DNA of 64,000 bases from Foliimonas ilicis (GCF_039939195.1 NZ_JBDUUH010000006.1:284950-348949), one strand, 5' to 3'. Counted from the first letter of the stretch, positions 26,324 to 36,002 are shown. Translations and numbers: made by a program. Notes: generated by a model from the sequence alone, not told the origin.

Positions 26324-27985
26324 TCAGGTCTTCGATGCTCCTGCCAGGAAAAGTTGAGACATGGCGGTAGGCTGAGCGCCGGTTACACCTTTTGCTGTGG
26401 CGATCAGGTGATCGTAGAAATATCCGAAGATGGTCGGCGTCTCTTCCAGCAGCAATTTCTGAATCTTGCCAGCGGTGGCCTTCTGCGCCTCAAGGTCCAG
26501 AGCCGCGATATAGGAGGACGCCAGCTGGTCGTAGTCCTTGTTCTTGAAATGCGCGGCGTTCCAGCTACCCTCACTTGTCAGCGAGGCGGCGAGGAAAACA
26601 TTCGGCACACCACGGTGGCTGTATTCCGTCAGGCCCATCGGCGAATCCAGCCAGGGCGACTTGCCGAAGACCGCATCGCCATAGAAGGCAGCCTTGTCGA
26701 GGAAGTTGAGTTCGAGCTCGATACCGATCTCCCTGACCCAGCCCTGGACGAGCTGCGCGTATTCGGCCATCTCCAGATAGCGGTGGGTGGTCAGAGCGAT
26801 CTTGAGGCCCGAGCCCACGCCAGCTGCTTCCATCAACTGCCTGGCCTGGCCGATGTCTTGCTCACGATGGGGTACAGCCGAATCCGTAGAGGGGTAGATG
26901 GAAGCGAACGGGCTGTCGTTGCCCTCCAGGCCCTGTCCTCTGAGAAGACCCGCGACCAGCTTCTTGCGGTCAATGCTGAGCGCGATGGCGCGGCGCACGC
27001 GCGGGTCCCTGAAGGCTTTGTTGTCGCAGCGCATATGCAGCTGATGGTGCGAAGTCGATTTCAGGCTGACAATCTCGATGTTCGGGTCATTGGCCAAACC
27101 GACGCTTGAAGGCACCGGAAGCAGGCTGATGATGTCGACCTGACCACCCTGCAGTGCGAGGATCTGCGGCTGGATGTCCGTGTAGAAAATGAATTCGGTG
27201 CGCTCCGGCAGCGCCTTTTCACCCCAGTAATCTTCATTGCGCACGAAGGACGCGCCGACCTTGGGCGTGTATCGTTCCAGCTTGAATGGCCCGGTACCGT
27301 CGAAAGTCGTCTCGAAGTCACCTTTGTAGTTCGCGGGCAGTATGATCGCGTTGTAATTGTCTGACGAGACCATGTAGGGAAAGTTGCCGTTCGGTGCGTC
27401 GAGGTGAAATTCGACAGTGTGGTCGTCGACCTTCCTAATAGCGCCTTTCTGCAGCAAGCCTCTGAAGACTGACAACGCATTCGACGAGTTCGCAGGATCG
27501 GCGAGCCGGTCGATGCTGGCGACCACGTCGTCCGCCTTCATCTCGCCGCCGCTGTGAAACTTCACGCCTTTGCGTAGCTTGAATGTCCAGACGTCGCCCT
27601 TGTCGTTGGGCGTCCAGCTCTCCGCCAGCATGGGTCGCAGAACGAGATCCGGGCCATCCAGACAAAGGAACTCGGCCGTCTGCTGAAGCATGAGGAGGCC
27701 GGCGTCGGGAACGAGAACCGGATCGAGCACCGTCGAAGGGGCGGGGCAGGCGACGCGGATGGTGGCACCCGGCGCGCTCTGGGCACGGGCAAGTGTTGGC
27801 ACCGTGCCGAAACCTGCGGCTACACCGATACGCCCAAGAAAAGGCAGCGACAGGCCCAGAAGACTGCCATGCCGGATGAAATCTCGGCGGCTGACGCGAC
27901 CGTCGACAAGGCCGTCGATGAGATGGTTTTCAAGTGGTGTGCGATTGCGCCGCAAAAGGTCCAGCGCGCGATAATCCTTGCTCAT
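26324..27985 (-). CDS. Peptide-type ABC substrate-binding protein 2, Tat-exported
   Basis: 553 residues, paralogue of the protein encoded at 24510-26174 with the same Tat motif SRRDFIRHGSLLGLSLPF and long identical stretches through the first half. Differences are concentrated around mature residues such as STVLDPVLVPDAG and HHQLHMRCDNKAF, and in the C-terminal lobe, which could change ligand preference. First gene of the leftward cluster; GGGGA is placed upstream of the ATG. Having two binding proteins for one permease pair suggests a widened substrate range. Confidence 0.92.
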   Translation of the reverse strand: MSKDYRALDLLRRNRTPLENHLIDGLVDGRVSRRDFIRHGSLLGLSLPFLGRIGVAAGFGTVPTLARAQSAPGATIRVACPAPSTVLDPVLVPDAGLLMLQQTAEFLCLDGPDLVLRPMLAESWTPNDKGDVWTFKLRKGVKFHSGGEMKADDVVASIDRLADPANSSNALSVFRGLLQKGAIRKVDDHTVEFHLDAPNGNFPYMVSSDNYNAIILPANYKGDFETTFDGTGPFKLERYTPKVGASFVRNEDYWGEKALPERTEFIFYTDIQPQILALQGGQVDIISLLPVPSSVGLANDPNIEIVSLKSTSHHQLHMRCDNKAFRDPRVRRAIALSIDRKKLVAGLLRGQGLEGNDSPFASIYPSTDSAVPHREQDIGQARQLMEAAGVGSGLKIALTTHRYLEMAEYAQLVQGWVREIGIELELNFLDKAAFYGDAVFGKSPWLDSPMGLTEYSHRGVPNVFLAASLTSEGSWNAAHFKNKDYDQLASSYIAALDLEAQKATAGKIQKLLLEETPTIFGYFYDHLIATAKGVTGAQPTAMSQLFLAGASKT

Positions 27986-28365
27986 GATCTTGTCTGTTCC
28001 CCATTTTTGTTTTTGGCGAAGTGGTTTGTGTTGCGAAATTCCAGGGTCCGAAGGCTTCGTCGGGTAAGGCGCGCGGCACCTTGGATCCCGGGAACGACGT
28101 CGTTATTTCAATCAAAATCGCAACTACATGCTCTGTTGGATGCGTATCTCCTTTGTCGACCTCCCCCCGGCCGGCTGATGCTGCAGATGGTGTTGCGAAA
28201 CACTTTTCAGGTAGAGTGTGCCCTGTCAGGAGCGCATTGTCTGTACATATGTGTGCAGACTATATAGACGTTAGGACACCCCGCAAGCTTTTTTTGCATT
28301 GATTGCGGTCGCATGTTAGCGAGACCTCGGATTCGATCAGACTGTAACGCCCTCGGAGATGGAAT
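27986..28365. promoter_or_regulatory. Divergent promoter region of the catabolic cluster and TetR-type gene
   Basis: 380 bases without a gene between two divergent start codons. It should hold the promoters for both units. The clearest signal is the 22-base palindrome at 28239-28260; I cannot place -35/-10 boxes with confidence. Confidence 0.6.
28239..28260. promoter_or_regulatory. Candidate TetR-type operator
   Basis: The 22-base stretch GTCTGTACATA/TGTGTGCAGAC (28239-28249/28250-28260) is a palindrome with 9 of 11 pairs matched. It lies 106 bases before the TetR-type start and in front of the catabolic cluster. Size and position suit a TetR-type dimer or dimer-pair site. Confidence 0.5.
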
Positions 28366-29016
28366 ATGAATGACGTAGATGCATTGGAGCAGGAGAAAGG
28401 AAATATTGCTGGCTCGAAATCTACGAAAGAAGATTGGATCAATGTCGCGATAGAGATTCTGGTAAAAGATGGAATTGATCATGTAAAAGTTCAGGTTATC
28501 TCGCGGAGATTGGGCGTATCGCGGTCCAGTTTTTATTGGTTTTTCAAAGATATAAGCGAGCTTAATGATGCTTTGCTTTCATATTGGCTGACCCGAAACA
28601 CCGGAGCAGTTATCGAACGGGCGATGAAGCCCGCAAAGAACCTGACGGAGTCTGTTTGTAACGTTTTCGAATGCTGGGTAAATCCAGCGTTATTCGATTC
28701 CAGCTTGGACATGGCTGTACGGGTCTGGGCCAGGCGGGAGCCTCACGTCAGGTCGGTTGTTGAACTGGCCGATCATCAAAGGGTGGAAGCGCTAACCCGC
28801 ATGTTCAGTCGATGCGGGATCAAGGAAGAGGAAGCTTTTATTCGCGCGAGGGTCCTTTACTTTACTCAGATTGGATATTTCGCGCTTGATGTACATGACA
28901 CGTTGGAGAAACGTGACGAATATCTATATAATTACTTGCTGGTCCACATGGGATTCCAACCGGATATCGGGGCAATCGAGGCTTATACTCGCCGGTTTAG
29001 AAAGTCTAAAATCTAG
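28366..29016 (+). CDS. TetR/AcrR-family transcriptional regulator
   Basis: 216 residues. An N-terminal TetR helix-turn-helix lies at about residues 22-66 (VISRRLGVSRSSFYWFF). The C-terminal ligand domain contains AVRVWARREPHVR and resembles regulators of onium/betaine and amino-acid catabolic operons, but I cannot name the ligand. It is divergent from the binding-protein/transport/oxidase cluster and is the likely local repressor. The gene is visibly richer in A and T than the cluster it faces. Confidence 0.9.
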   Translation: MNDVDALEQEKGNIAGSKSTKEDWINVAIEILVKDGIDHVKVQVISRRLGVSRSSFYWFFKDISELNDALLSYWLTRNTGAVIERAMKPAKNLTESVCNVFECWVNPALFDSSLDMAVRVWARREPHVRSVVELADHQRVEALTRMFSRCGIKEEEAFIRARVLYFTQIGYFALDVHDTLEKRDEYLYNYLLVHMGFQPDIGAIEAYTRRFRKSKI

Positions 29017-29523
29017 AGTTTAGGGCGCCCTTTTTTGCTCGTTGTCTCGTAAAATCATTGATCTGATCGTAGCAATCGCTGTGCTGCAGATGATGGTTTG
29101 CATGGCGGGAAATAGCCAAATGCCGAAAAGGCGCGGTCTCCACGGCTAGAATGAGCGCGAGTTTCGTGCGGTGGGTCACCCGCCAGGCCGTTCAATCGCC
29201 ATCTTGCATCGGACTTCGTGCCGGTGTCACAATAGCCATGCGCTCATCCAGACGTGACCATCATGAGAGAACTATGTCTACTCCATAGCCCTCCTTTGAA
29301 TGTCCCCCCACCCGATGGTCTGTTAGATCCGCCAATTGCTCGATGGGGGACGTCGCTTCTCAGTAAGCGCGTAACGCTTGAAGGTCTGAAATGGGGCCGA
29401 CAGCGGACTGACAGCTTTAAAGCTGCGAGCTGACAAAGTGGATAAGTTCTATCGTCGTCGAGTGGCTTTACGACCATGCGTAAGTCATCACCTTTTTCCA
29501 GCGGAGTGACGTGACGCCATGCT
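29017..29523. other. Gene-free stretch, no recognised content
   Basis: About 500 bases after the TetR-type gene. Small open frames exist, but none shows a known domain or start signal. One leftward frame ending at 29244 has a CxxC-like pair, which I could not tie to any family. It may be the decayed edge of the accessory island. Confidence 0.4.
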
Positions 29524-30560
29524 TTACCGCATAAGATGCACCGAGTGTACAGGCATGCAGGTGGAGATCCGCGCATTCTTGACAAGTGCTGTCTGCCGCG
29601 GCCCAGCGCCAAGATGCTGCTCAACCAGGAAGATATGCGATACGTCGTTGGCTTGGTCTTGCCCGATCAATTCTGTGATTGCGAGGACATATCGGTTGGG
29701 AATCACCTTTGTTTTTTCCAAATCGCCCGCGCCGTCGATTACGCTGCTTATCGCCTGCTGGTAGAGCCTGTTAGCGTACTCGCGCACCGGCATGAAATGA
29801 CGCGGAGCTGCGCCACCATTGAGACTTGGATTCCATGCGTCGAACGTGATCGGAATGGGAACCAAGGGCTTGAGCTGTGTTCCTTGAGAAATCGCCTCCT
29901 CGCGCTCGGCAACCCAATCTTCGAAGCGCTCCCCAAGTGAGACGTCTTCAGGCATATATGCTCGAAATTTGGCCCATTCGTTGCGGTCGAGTTCTGGAAA
30001 ATGTAAGCCCCACGATCGGGCTTCTCTCACTCACAGTGCTGTTCAGACGTGGCCGACCATTGACGTAGAAATCGGAGTTCTTTCCCATCGGAGGTGCGGG
30101 TTTGACGAAGGTCTTACCGTCGACCTCAAAGGCAGTATCGAGGATTGGCCCCTTCGTCATATCGGCTGACAGGCCATTGATGATCGCATCCGTCATTGCG
30201 CGCTCGGCATAACCATGAAACCCATTCCGCAGTGCTTCGTACTCCTGGAAGGCTTGACCAAGGGAGATCGGAACGTAGTCGATCGGCCATAAAGCGATCG
30301 TATCGAAACCATCGCTGTTAAGGTAGGCGCCGGCAACGACAACGCCATCGATATCATCGGTGTCTTTGCGGGCCCGCCATTTCAACGATTTCGTCATGAT
30401 CAAGCGACATGTTGGCATTGTTGACGACCATCAGGATCGATCGCTTGACCTCGGGAAATTCGGATCGGGATTGTACAAGTTGACCCTTCGCGCTCTTAAC
30501 TGCGCCTTTGATGAGGTCCGTTGTCCGACGCGATGCGCGCCATGAACGGGCAGATCGAGA
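29524..30560 (-). pseudogene. Unknown gene broken by at least two frameshifts
   Basis: Three overlapping leftward frames join into one plausible protein. The first part (about 30560-30390) reads SAKGQLVQSRSEFPEVKRS and LMVVNNANMSLDHDEIVEMA. The second (30380-30040) reads DDIDGVVVAGAYLNSDGFD and continues to STVSER. The third (30030-29524) continues with ARSWGLHFPELDRNEWAKF to the end. The breaks are near 30385 and 30035. I do not recognise the family. The continuity of natural-looking sequence across breaks points to a recently inactivated gene rather than noise. Confidence 0.5.
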
Positions 30561-30963
30561 TCCGACCTTCAGGCGTCAGATGGCTGGCCACGCTTTGGCG
30601 GGAACGTGCAGACTGCCGCGGCATCCTCCGTTCACGCGATACGGTGTGCTGAATGCTCGCCGCCCCGGCTTTGCAGTTCAGTCGGTCGGGCTGGGCGACC
30701 CGAGCGCCCATCCTGATTTCAGCTTCGTGATCGGATGACGTGGGAAAGATTCGCGGCAAATCCGCCGCAATGGCGCTTGAAAACGGACATTGCCGAAGCG
30801 GGCCCCTCCCGTGCGAAGCTTTGTGTCGTCCGACGTTTTTTCGCGTTAGCGATCGAAGCCGAATGGCGGAAACGCGCCTTCGGCGTGGTTCCGGTGCAGC
30901 CGAGAGCGCGGCCCGAAGGGCAACGCCCAAACCTGTTTAGGAAGAAACGCCTCTCCGATCGAG
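30561..30963. other. Gene-free stretch, no recognised content
   Basis: About 400 bases between the broken unknown gene and the monooxygenase-like gene. Overlapping frames on both strands have low-complexity, arginine-rich products typical of chance frames in GC-rich DNA. The 5' end of the broken gene may reach slightly into this stretch. Confidence 0.4.
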
Positions 30964-31254
30964 TCAGGCCGGAAACGCATCCATGAGGATGAACGACGCT
31001 TTCTGTCGCTGGTGCGCATTGATGAGCGGGACCAGCCGCGTGAAATGCTCGGTCCTGCAATGGGCGTCCAGCGCCGCCCGATCCGGCCATTCCTCGATGA
31101 AGATGAAATGTCCGGGGTCTTTCTGGTCGATGAAGAGGTCGTAGGAGATGCAGAGGTCTTCCTGCCGGGTCTTCTCGACCAACTCGCGGTAAAGCGGCAG
31201 CACGATCTCAACCGCTTCCGATTTGATGAAATCCTCGGCGATGACCTTGAGCAT
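30964..31254 (-). CDS. YgiN/ABM-type putative quinol monooxygenase
   Basis: 96 residues from the ATG at 31254, with GGAG upstream; the frame is open further upstream but without support. The small ferredoxin-like ABM fold is suggested by SYDLFIDQKDPGHFIFIEEW and ALDAHCRTEHFTRLVPLI, the pattern of YgiN and antibiotic-biosynthesis monooxygenases. Such proteins act as dimers, oxidise quinols or degrade haem, or only bind ligands. It lies just downstream of the vapBC pair but is probably unrelated to it. Confidence 0.82.
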   Translation of the reverse strand: MLKVIAEDFIKSEAVEIVLPLYRELVEKTRQEDLCISYDLFIDQKDPGHFIFIEEWPDRAALDAHCRTEHFTRLVPLINAHQRQKASFILMDAFPA

Positions 31255-31295
31255 AAAGCGACTCTCCATTTCGCGGTCGGGCGCTGCTTCGATGC

Positions 31296-31718
31296 TCAGC
31301 GTCCGGTCGTCCATGGGTCGATGATCGGGACACCCGCCGCCTTGAAGGCGCTGGCGTCACGCGTGGCGACAGCGAAACCGTGAGCGGTCGCGATGGCCGC
31401 GATGTACCCGTCCGGCGTCGGAAAGCCCTTGCCTGCGTTGCGCGCCGCAACGGCGAGGTCGGCATAGCGGCGGGCGGCATCCGTATCGAAGGGAAGGATT
31501 CTGCCGTCGAACAGGTCGAGAAGCCCGTCGAGGGTTGCCGCGAGCTTCTGCTTGCGCTGCCCGTCCGGCAGCGCGCCGATGCCGAACAGGAGTTCCGCGA
31601 CGGTGACGCTGGAGAGATAGAGGGTTTCGGCGGCCTGCTCGTCCAGCCAATCGCGCACGGCGGGAGCCGGTTCCGGCTTCATCGCCTCGGAGACGACATT
31701 CGTGTCGAGGACGATCAT
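31296..31718 (-). CDS. vapC: VapC/FitB-type PIN-domain ribonuclease toxin
   Basis: 140 residues forming one PIN domain: MIVLDTNVVSEAMK with the first acidic Asp, AELLFGIGALPDG, and FPTPDGYIAAIA with later acidic residues near ATRDASAF. PIN toxins cut tRNA or other RNAs. The start ATG overlaps the antitoxin stop (ATGA), the standard arrangement. The whole domain appears intact. Confidence 0.92.
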   Translation of the reverse strand: MIVLDTNVVSEAMKPEPAPAVRDWLDEQAAETLYLSSVTVAELLFGIGALPDGQRKQKLAATLDGLLDLFDGRILPFDTDAARRYADLAVAARNAGKGFPTPDGYIAAIATAHGFAVATRDASAFKAAGVPIIDPWTTGR

Positions 31719-31969
31719 TCAAAGCTCATGGGCATGGCAGGCGTCCGATCGCGGGCCTGTTCAAGCGCCTCGAAATCGGCACTGGTCAGCCCTGCATCCC
31801 GGCTCAACGCCGCCATGGCGGAACCGATGCGCAGGCGGTTGGCGGGACGCACCGCGTCTTCCAGAATACCCCGGATTTCGGCCTCGGTGCTGCGGCCATG
31901 ATGGGCCGCACGCACCTTGAGGGCGCGGTGCGCCTCGTCGGACAGGTTGCGAATGGTGACGGCGGGCAT
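31715..31969 (-). CDS. vapB: VapB/FitA-type ribbon-helix-helix antitoxin
   Basis: 84 residues from the ATG at 31969, with GGAG 10 bases upstream. The N-terminus PAVTIRNLSDEAHRALKVRAA is a FitA-like ribbon-helix-helix domain, and the C-terminal tail should plug the PIN active site. The frame is open further upstream, but the extra residues overlap the operator and are not family-like. Translation is coupled to vapC. Confidence 0.88.
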   Translation of the reverse strand: MPAVTIRNLSDEAHRALKVRAAHHGRSTEAEIRGILEDAVRPANRLRIGSAMAALSRDAGLTSADFEALEQARDRTPAMPMSFE

Positions 31970-31970
31970 C

Positions 31971-32007
31971 TGATGGCGTCTCCAGCTAGGTGATAGCGAC
32001 GCCATCA
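31971..32007. promoter_or_regulatory. VapBC autoregulatory operator
   Basis: TGATGGCGTC (31971-31980) and GACGCCATCA (31998-32007) are perfect 10-bp inverted arms with a 17-base spacer, directly before the vapB start and covering its ribosome binding site. VapBC/FitAB complexes repress by binding such inverted repeats. Confidence 0.65.
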
Positions 32008-32131
32008 ACATAATAAAATTGATATCATCAATCAAGATGCAACAACCTCAAGAGGCGCGATTCCTCACCGGCCGGGCCGGCTCCAAGGCTAGCCTGCGGT
32101 GCAAGCTGCAGCGTAGCCCGAAGCCTTCGCT

Positions 32132-32942
32132 TATACGTTTGGCGATGCTAAGAGCTTCCGCTCTCAGTACGCGCGCATCACAGGCGACGCGCAGTTCGAC
32201 GAGCTGAAAGAGCGCCTGAAACCGGTATGTCACCGTACTCTGCGACGGCAGGTGCTTGAATATATCCGTTATACCAACCGGATTCCTATCACGCAGGAGT
32301 TCGTGCCGAGCGATCCCGAGCAGGCGCTTTACGACATGGTGTCGGAGTATCTCCGGCGGCCTTCCTTGCAGGCACTGCCGTCGGGCCAGCGGACATTGAT
32401 GACGCTGATCATGCGCAAGCTGCTGGCGTCTTCGACTTTCGCCATCGCCGGGGCACTGGACTCGCTGGCGCGCAAGCTGGAGCGACAGCTCCGGGACGAC
32501 TCGTCGGTACGGGAAAAGCTGGTTGAGGAAATTACCGAGGACTATGAGGAGTACGAGGAGGTCGCCGACGAATGGTCGGAGGATTCCGACGAACCGGAAC
32601 TTCTAACAGAAAGCGATATCGCCACGATCGGTCAGGAAATCGCTGACCTTCGGGCGTTCCGTGATCTCGCTGTCTCGATCTCTGAAAATGCGAAAGGTCT
32701 CGCCCTGCTCAGTGCGCTTCGCGCAGGATTTGCCAAGGCGCGGGAGCTGGGAAGCGCCGAAAAGGCCATCATCTTCACCGAGTCCCTCCGCACGCAGGAA
32801 TATCTCGTCCGGCTGCTGTCAGATAATGGCTACGCTGACAAGCTCGTCTTGTTCAATGGCTCCAACGCTGATCCCCAGTCCAAGGCCATCTATAACGCTT
32901 GGGTCGAACGCCACAAGGGAACAGACCGCGTAACGGGTTCAC
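32132..32942 (+). pseudogene. SNF2-type helicase fragment
   Basis: The frame from about 32132 reads FGDAKSFRSQYARITGDAQ and KERLKPVCHRTLRRQVLEYI, then KAIIFTESLRTQEYLVRLL and VERHKGTDRVTGSR, the middle of a SNF2-family ATPase: the end of the first lobe and the start of the helicase C domain. Walker motifs before it and the rest of helicase C after it are missing. It is both 5'- and 3'-truncated and ends at a junction with an unrelated restriction gene fragment. An ATG at 32252 could start a peptide but not a functional helicase. Confidence 0.75.
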
Positions 32943-34189
32943 GATGAAACCGTCAACCGGCTGACCGTTATCGCTAACGAGTCATACGAGGAATTCGCGC
33001 GCACGCTGCAATCGGAGTTCGAGGAGGACTTCGGTATCCAGTTTGGGCGGGTTGAAAAGATCGCTTTCGCGAAGCTTCTACTCCGCGCAGCCGACGGCAC
33101 GGATACTGCTATCGGCCAGGATGAATCCGTCCGGCTTTGGGCCGACCTCGTGACGAACGGCTATCTCAATGCTGCCGGCGACATCCTGGAGAAGTTCGAT
33201 CCGAAAAACCCTCATTTCGAACTGAAGGTTTCGGATGGTTTCATGGACCTGAGGCCGGAGATTACCGACGAGATTAACCGCAAGCTGTTCAAGAGCCGGA
33301 TTGTGAACGCGCGAGACAGGCGCGAGCTTAAATTCCGCAAAGAGGTTCAATTGAGCCCCGAATTCCAAGCCTTGTGGGACAAAATCAAGCACCGCACCCG
33401 CTACCGGGTCACGTTTGAAACGGTCGATCTCGTCGATCGGGCTTTGGCGCGCATCAAGCTGATCGAGACGATCAAGGCCCCACGTGTTTCGACGACAGTC
33501 GTCGAGGTTGAAATCACTGACGCAGGAGTCGCGGCCGATAAACAGATCGCGACGCGCGTACGCGACATGGAGCAGGTCACTATTCTGCCTGACATCCTTG
33601 CCTTCCTCCAGAAGGAGACGGAGCTGACTAGGCATACGTTGGCGGAAATCCTCAAACGATCCGGACGGCTCGCTGAGTTCAAGATCAATCCGCAGGCCTT
33701 CATGGCGGCTGTGGCGAAGGAGATATCCCGTGCTCTGCACGACCTTATGTTAGAGGGCATCAAATACGAAAAGGTAGCCGGTCAGCAATGGGAGCAAAGC
33801 CGGCTTGAGCAGGATGCTGAGGACGGTATCTCACCAATCTCTATGAGGTGAAACATCGCGCGAAGGCGCTGTTCGACGCGATTGAATACGAATCCGAGGT
33901 TGAGAAGCAGTTCGCTCGCGATCTCGACAACAATGAGAACGTCAAGCTGTTCGTTAAGCTGCCATCATGGTTCAAGATCGATACGCCGATCGGCACCTAC
34001 AATCCCGACTGGGCTTTTGTGACGGAGCGCGATGAGAAGCTCTATTTCGTGCGCGAGACCAAGAGCACCCTCGACAATGAGGAGCGTCGCACGAAGGAAA
34101 ACCAGAAGATCGCCTGCGGTCGGAAGCATTTTGACACGTTGGGGGTGGACTATGATGTTGTGACCTCGCTTGCGGAGGTCGCATTTTGA
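32943..34189 (+). pseudogene. Type III restriction enzyme (Res) C-terminal fragment, frameshifted
   Basis: From the junction near 32940 the frame reads DETVNRLTVIANESYEEFAR and runs to 33851, the region after the helicase core in type III Res subunits. A frameshift near 33825 moves it to a second frame (YLTNLYEVKHRAKALFDAI) that carries the endonuclease site YNPDWAFV with RETKST, the PD...ExK motif of Res. The helicase half is missing and no Mod methyltransferase is nearby, so it is a non-functional leftover. Confidence 0.8.
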
Positions 34190-34231
34190 CGGGTAAGACG
34201 GCCATCGGTGGGCGTTGTTGTACCTGTGGCC

Positions 34232-34846
34232 TTACAAGGCGGCTCTCGCCGCCTTGGGTAGACTCATGCACGATGAGGCGCTTTTCTCGCCGATGACCGC
34301 CACGACCCTGCTGATCTGACCAGGGGGTACACGCATCCGCGCCTTCTGAAGAGCGCCGATAACGGCATCCACGTGGCCTTGCTGACCAAGGGCGTCAACA
34401 ACTGCCTTATGCAGGAGCAGTTGAACCGTTGAAACTACGAGTAGTTCGGGGAACTTCTCCGCGCACAGATTCGTGGCCTTGCGCTCATCAATCAACGCTA
34501 TCCCGCCGATCTCATGCGCATGGCCTATAGTCGCTGCCTCGCCGTCATCCAGGGTGCGCAGGGCGGAGCCGTCCACAAGCGTCTCGTAAACGCTGCTCCC
34601 CGTGTCTCCGAGGCGGACAAGTTCAATAAGTCCGTCGTCGATCAAAGCCTGAAGGACTCGGGCGTCGTCATGTCCGTTGCGCGTCCCCCCGACCAACTCC
34701 GCCAGCGCGTTCGTTGTTACGGCCCAGCGGTTCGGAAGGGCCGCGATGATTTCGCGTGCGCATCCTGTCGCGTTGAGATTGATCACGACGCTGGCATCGG
34801 CCACAAGAACTGTACGGGGATCAGCGAGGAAGTTTGACGAAATCAT
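34232..34846 (-). CDS. PIN-domain protein, effector candidate of the QueC-like operon
   Basis: 204 residues. Pattern VLVADASVVINLNATGC, TTNALAELVGG, TLDDGEAATIGHA and ALIDERKATNLCAE gives the spaced acidic residues of a PIN nuclease (DUF3368-like). The ATG at 34846 lies 26 bases inside the end of the upstream XRE-ImmA/IrrE gene, so it is translationally coupled as gene four of an operon. PIN proteins paired with XRE-ImmA/IrrE partners are known toxin-antitoxin types. It could be the killing arm of the operon or an independent toxin held by its neighbour. Confidence 0.82.
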   Translation of the reverse strand: MISSNFLADPRTVLVADASVVINLNATGCAREIIAALPNRWAVTTNALAELVGGTRNGHDDARVLQALIDDGLIELVRLGDTGSSVYETLVDGSALRTLDDGEAATIGHAHEIGGIALIDERKATNLCAEKFPELLVVSTVQLLLHKAVVDALGQQGHVDAVIGALQKARMRVPPGQISRVVAVIGEKSASSCMSLPKAARAAL

Positions 34847-36002
34847 TCGCTTCGCTTTCCTCCATCTCTGCGCCGTCAAGAACCTCTCTCATGTCATGCC
34901 GATCAAGCTGCAGCAGTCGAGCCAACTGGCCTTCGCTGTAGAAGCTGCGTTTCCAAGCCTCGCGCGCTAGCAGGGCGAGGCGCGGCGGCACAACGCCCTG
35001 CGCCTCAGCAGTGTTCAGGCCGCGATCCGGCAGTTCGCCAAGCACCTGTCGTGCCTGCTCGTTCGTGATACCGCCGTTCTTCTGAAACCAGTCCCACGTC
35101 CCGCTCTTGGCGAGCGACAAGTCCTCTAACCGGCGCACTATAGCCTCTCGTGCCAGTCCAAAATCATGCGCGAGAAGAATGATGTGGCGGCGCGTGAGGT
35201 GCGATTGTCCCGCCGTGATTTCTGCAAAACGCTGCCGCACAGCCCGCGCAGGCGCTAGAAATGAAGGGGCAAAGAACCCGGCGTATCGTTCCTCGCGGGA
35301 CGAAAATTTCTCATTCTCAGTCAAAACCTCCGGCTGGCGGCGCGCCGAGATGAAGTGAGCCAATTCGTGAATACCGGTTTGCCGGAAACGCTCAGGCGGA
35401 TGGCTCGCATTTAGGAGAATGCAGGCACCGACCGCATCGTCATAGGCAAACAACCCCGCAACCTTCCCGTCGAGCCGTCGCACATAGACGCGAATGCCCA
35501 GTTGATCGAGGATGGACACGATATCAAGGACCGGGCCGGGACCAAGGCCCAGCCAGTCGCGCAACTCCTGCGCATCCTGTTCGGCTTGCGCCCGCACATC
35601 GCCGGGCAGAATAGGCCGCTCCGGCGGGTAGTTACGGGTGCGCTTTACGCCGAGGGCATTTTCAAGTTCTACCTCAGCGCGGACAAGATCGTTGAGAAGG
35701 CGGGCCGCATTCTCGATTGCATCGCCGCCGCTCTGCGGCAACTTCCGAAAGCGCGGCACCATGTCGAGATGCACGGCTTCCCGGCGCAGGATGGCATTCG
35801 CGGACGTGCCATAGATCGTCGCTAGCTTCTGGAGTTCATCCATCCGCACGCGCCGCTGGCCTTTTTCGATAGCAACGATGGTCGTGCGCGCAACGGCAAT
35901 GGCATCTGCAGCCGCCGACTGCGTGAATTTCACGTTCTCACGGGCAACCCGCAATCGCTCACCGATCTCCACATCAGATAGTTTTTCAGCATTGTCGGTC
36001 AT
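34821..36002 (-). CDS. XRE regulator fused to ImmA/IrrE-type metalloprotease
   Basis: 393 residues. An XRE helix-turn-helix lies at about 12-66 (FTQSAAADAIAVARTTIVAIE). The ImmA/IrrE peptidase domain (about 150-290) carries the zinc motif HELAH at 212-216. ImmA cuts phage-type repressors and IrrE-like proteins cut DNA-damage repressors. Such fusions are found as regulators or antitoxins in mobile and defence loci. It overlaps the QueC-like gene by 4 bases upstream and the PIN gene by 26 bases downstream, so it is a middle partner that could control the operon and be triggered by stress or infection. Confidence 0.88.
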   Translation of the reverse strand: MTDNAEKLSDVEIGERLRVARENVKFTQSAAADAIAVARTTIVAIEKGQRRVRMDELQKLATIYGTSANAILRREAVHLDMVPRFRKLPQSGGDAIENAARLLNDLVRAEVELENALGVKRTRNYPPERPILPGDVRAQAEQDAQELRDWLGLGPGPVLDIVSILDQLGIRVYVRRLDGKVAGLFAYDDAVGACILLNASHPPERFRQTGIHELAHFISARRQPEVLTENEKFSSREERYAGFFAPSFLAPARAVRQRFAEITAGQSHLTRRHIILLAHDFGLAREAIVRRLEDLSLAKSGTWDWFQKNGGITNEQARQVLGELPDRGLNTAEAQGVVPPRLALLAREAWKRSFYSEGQLARLLQLDRHDMREVLDGAEMEESEANDFVKLPR

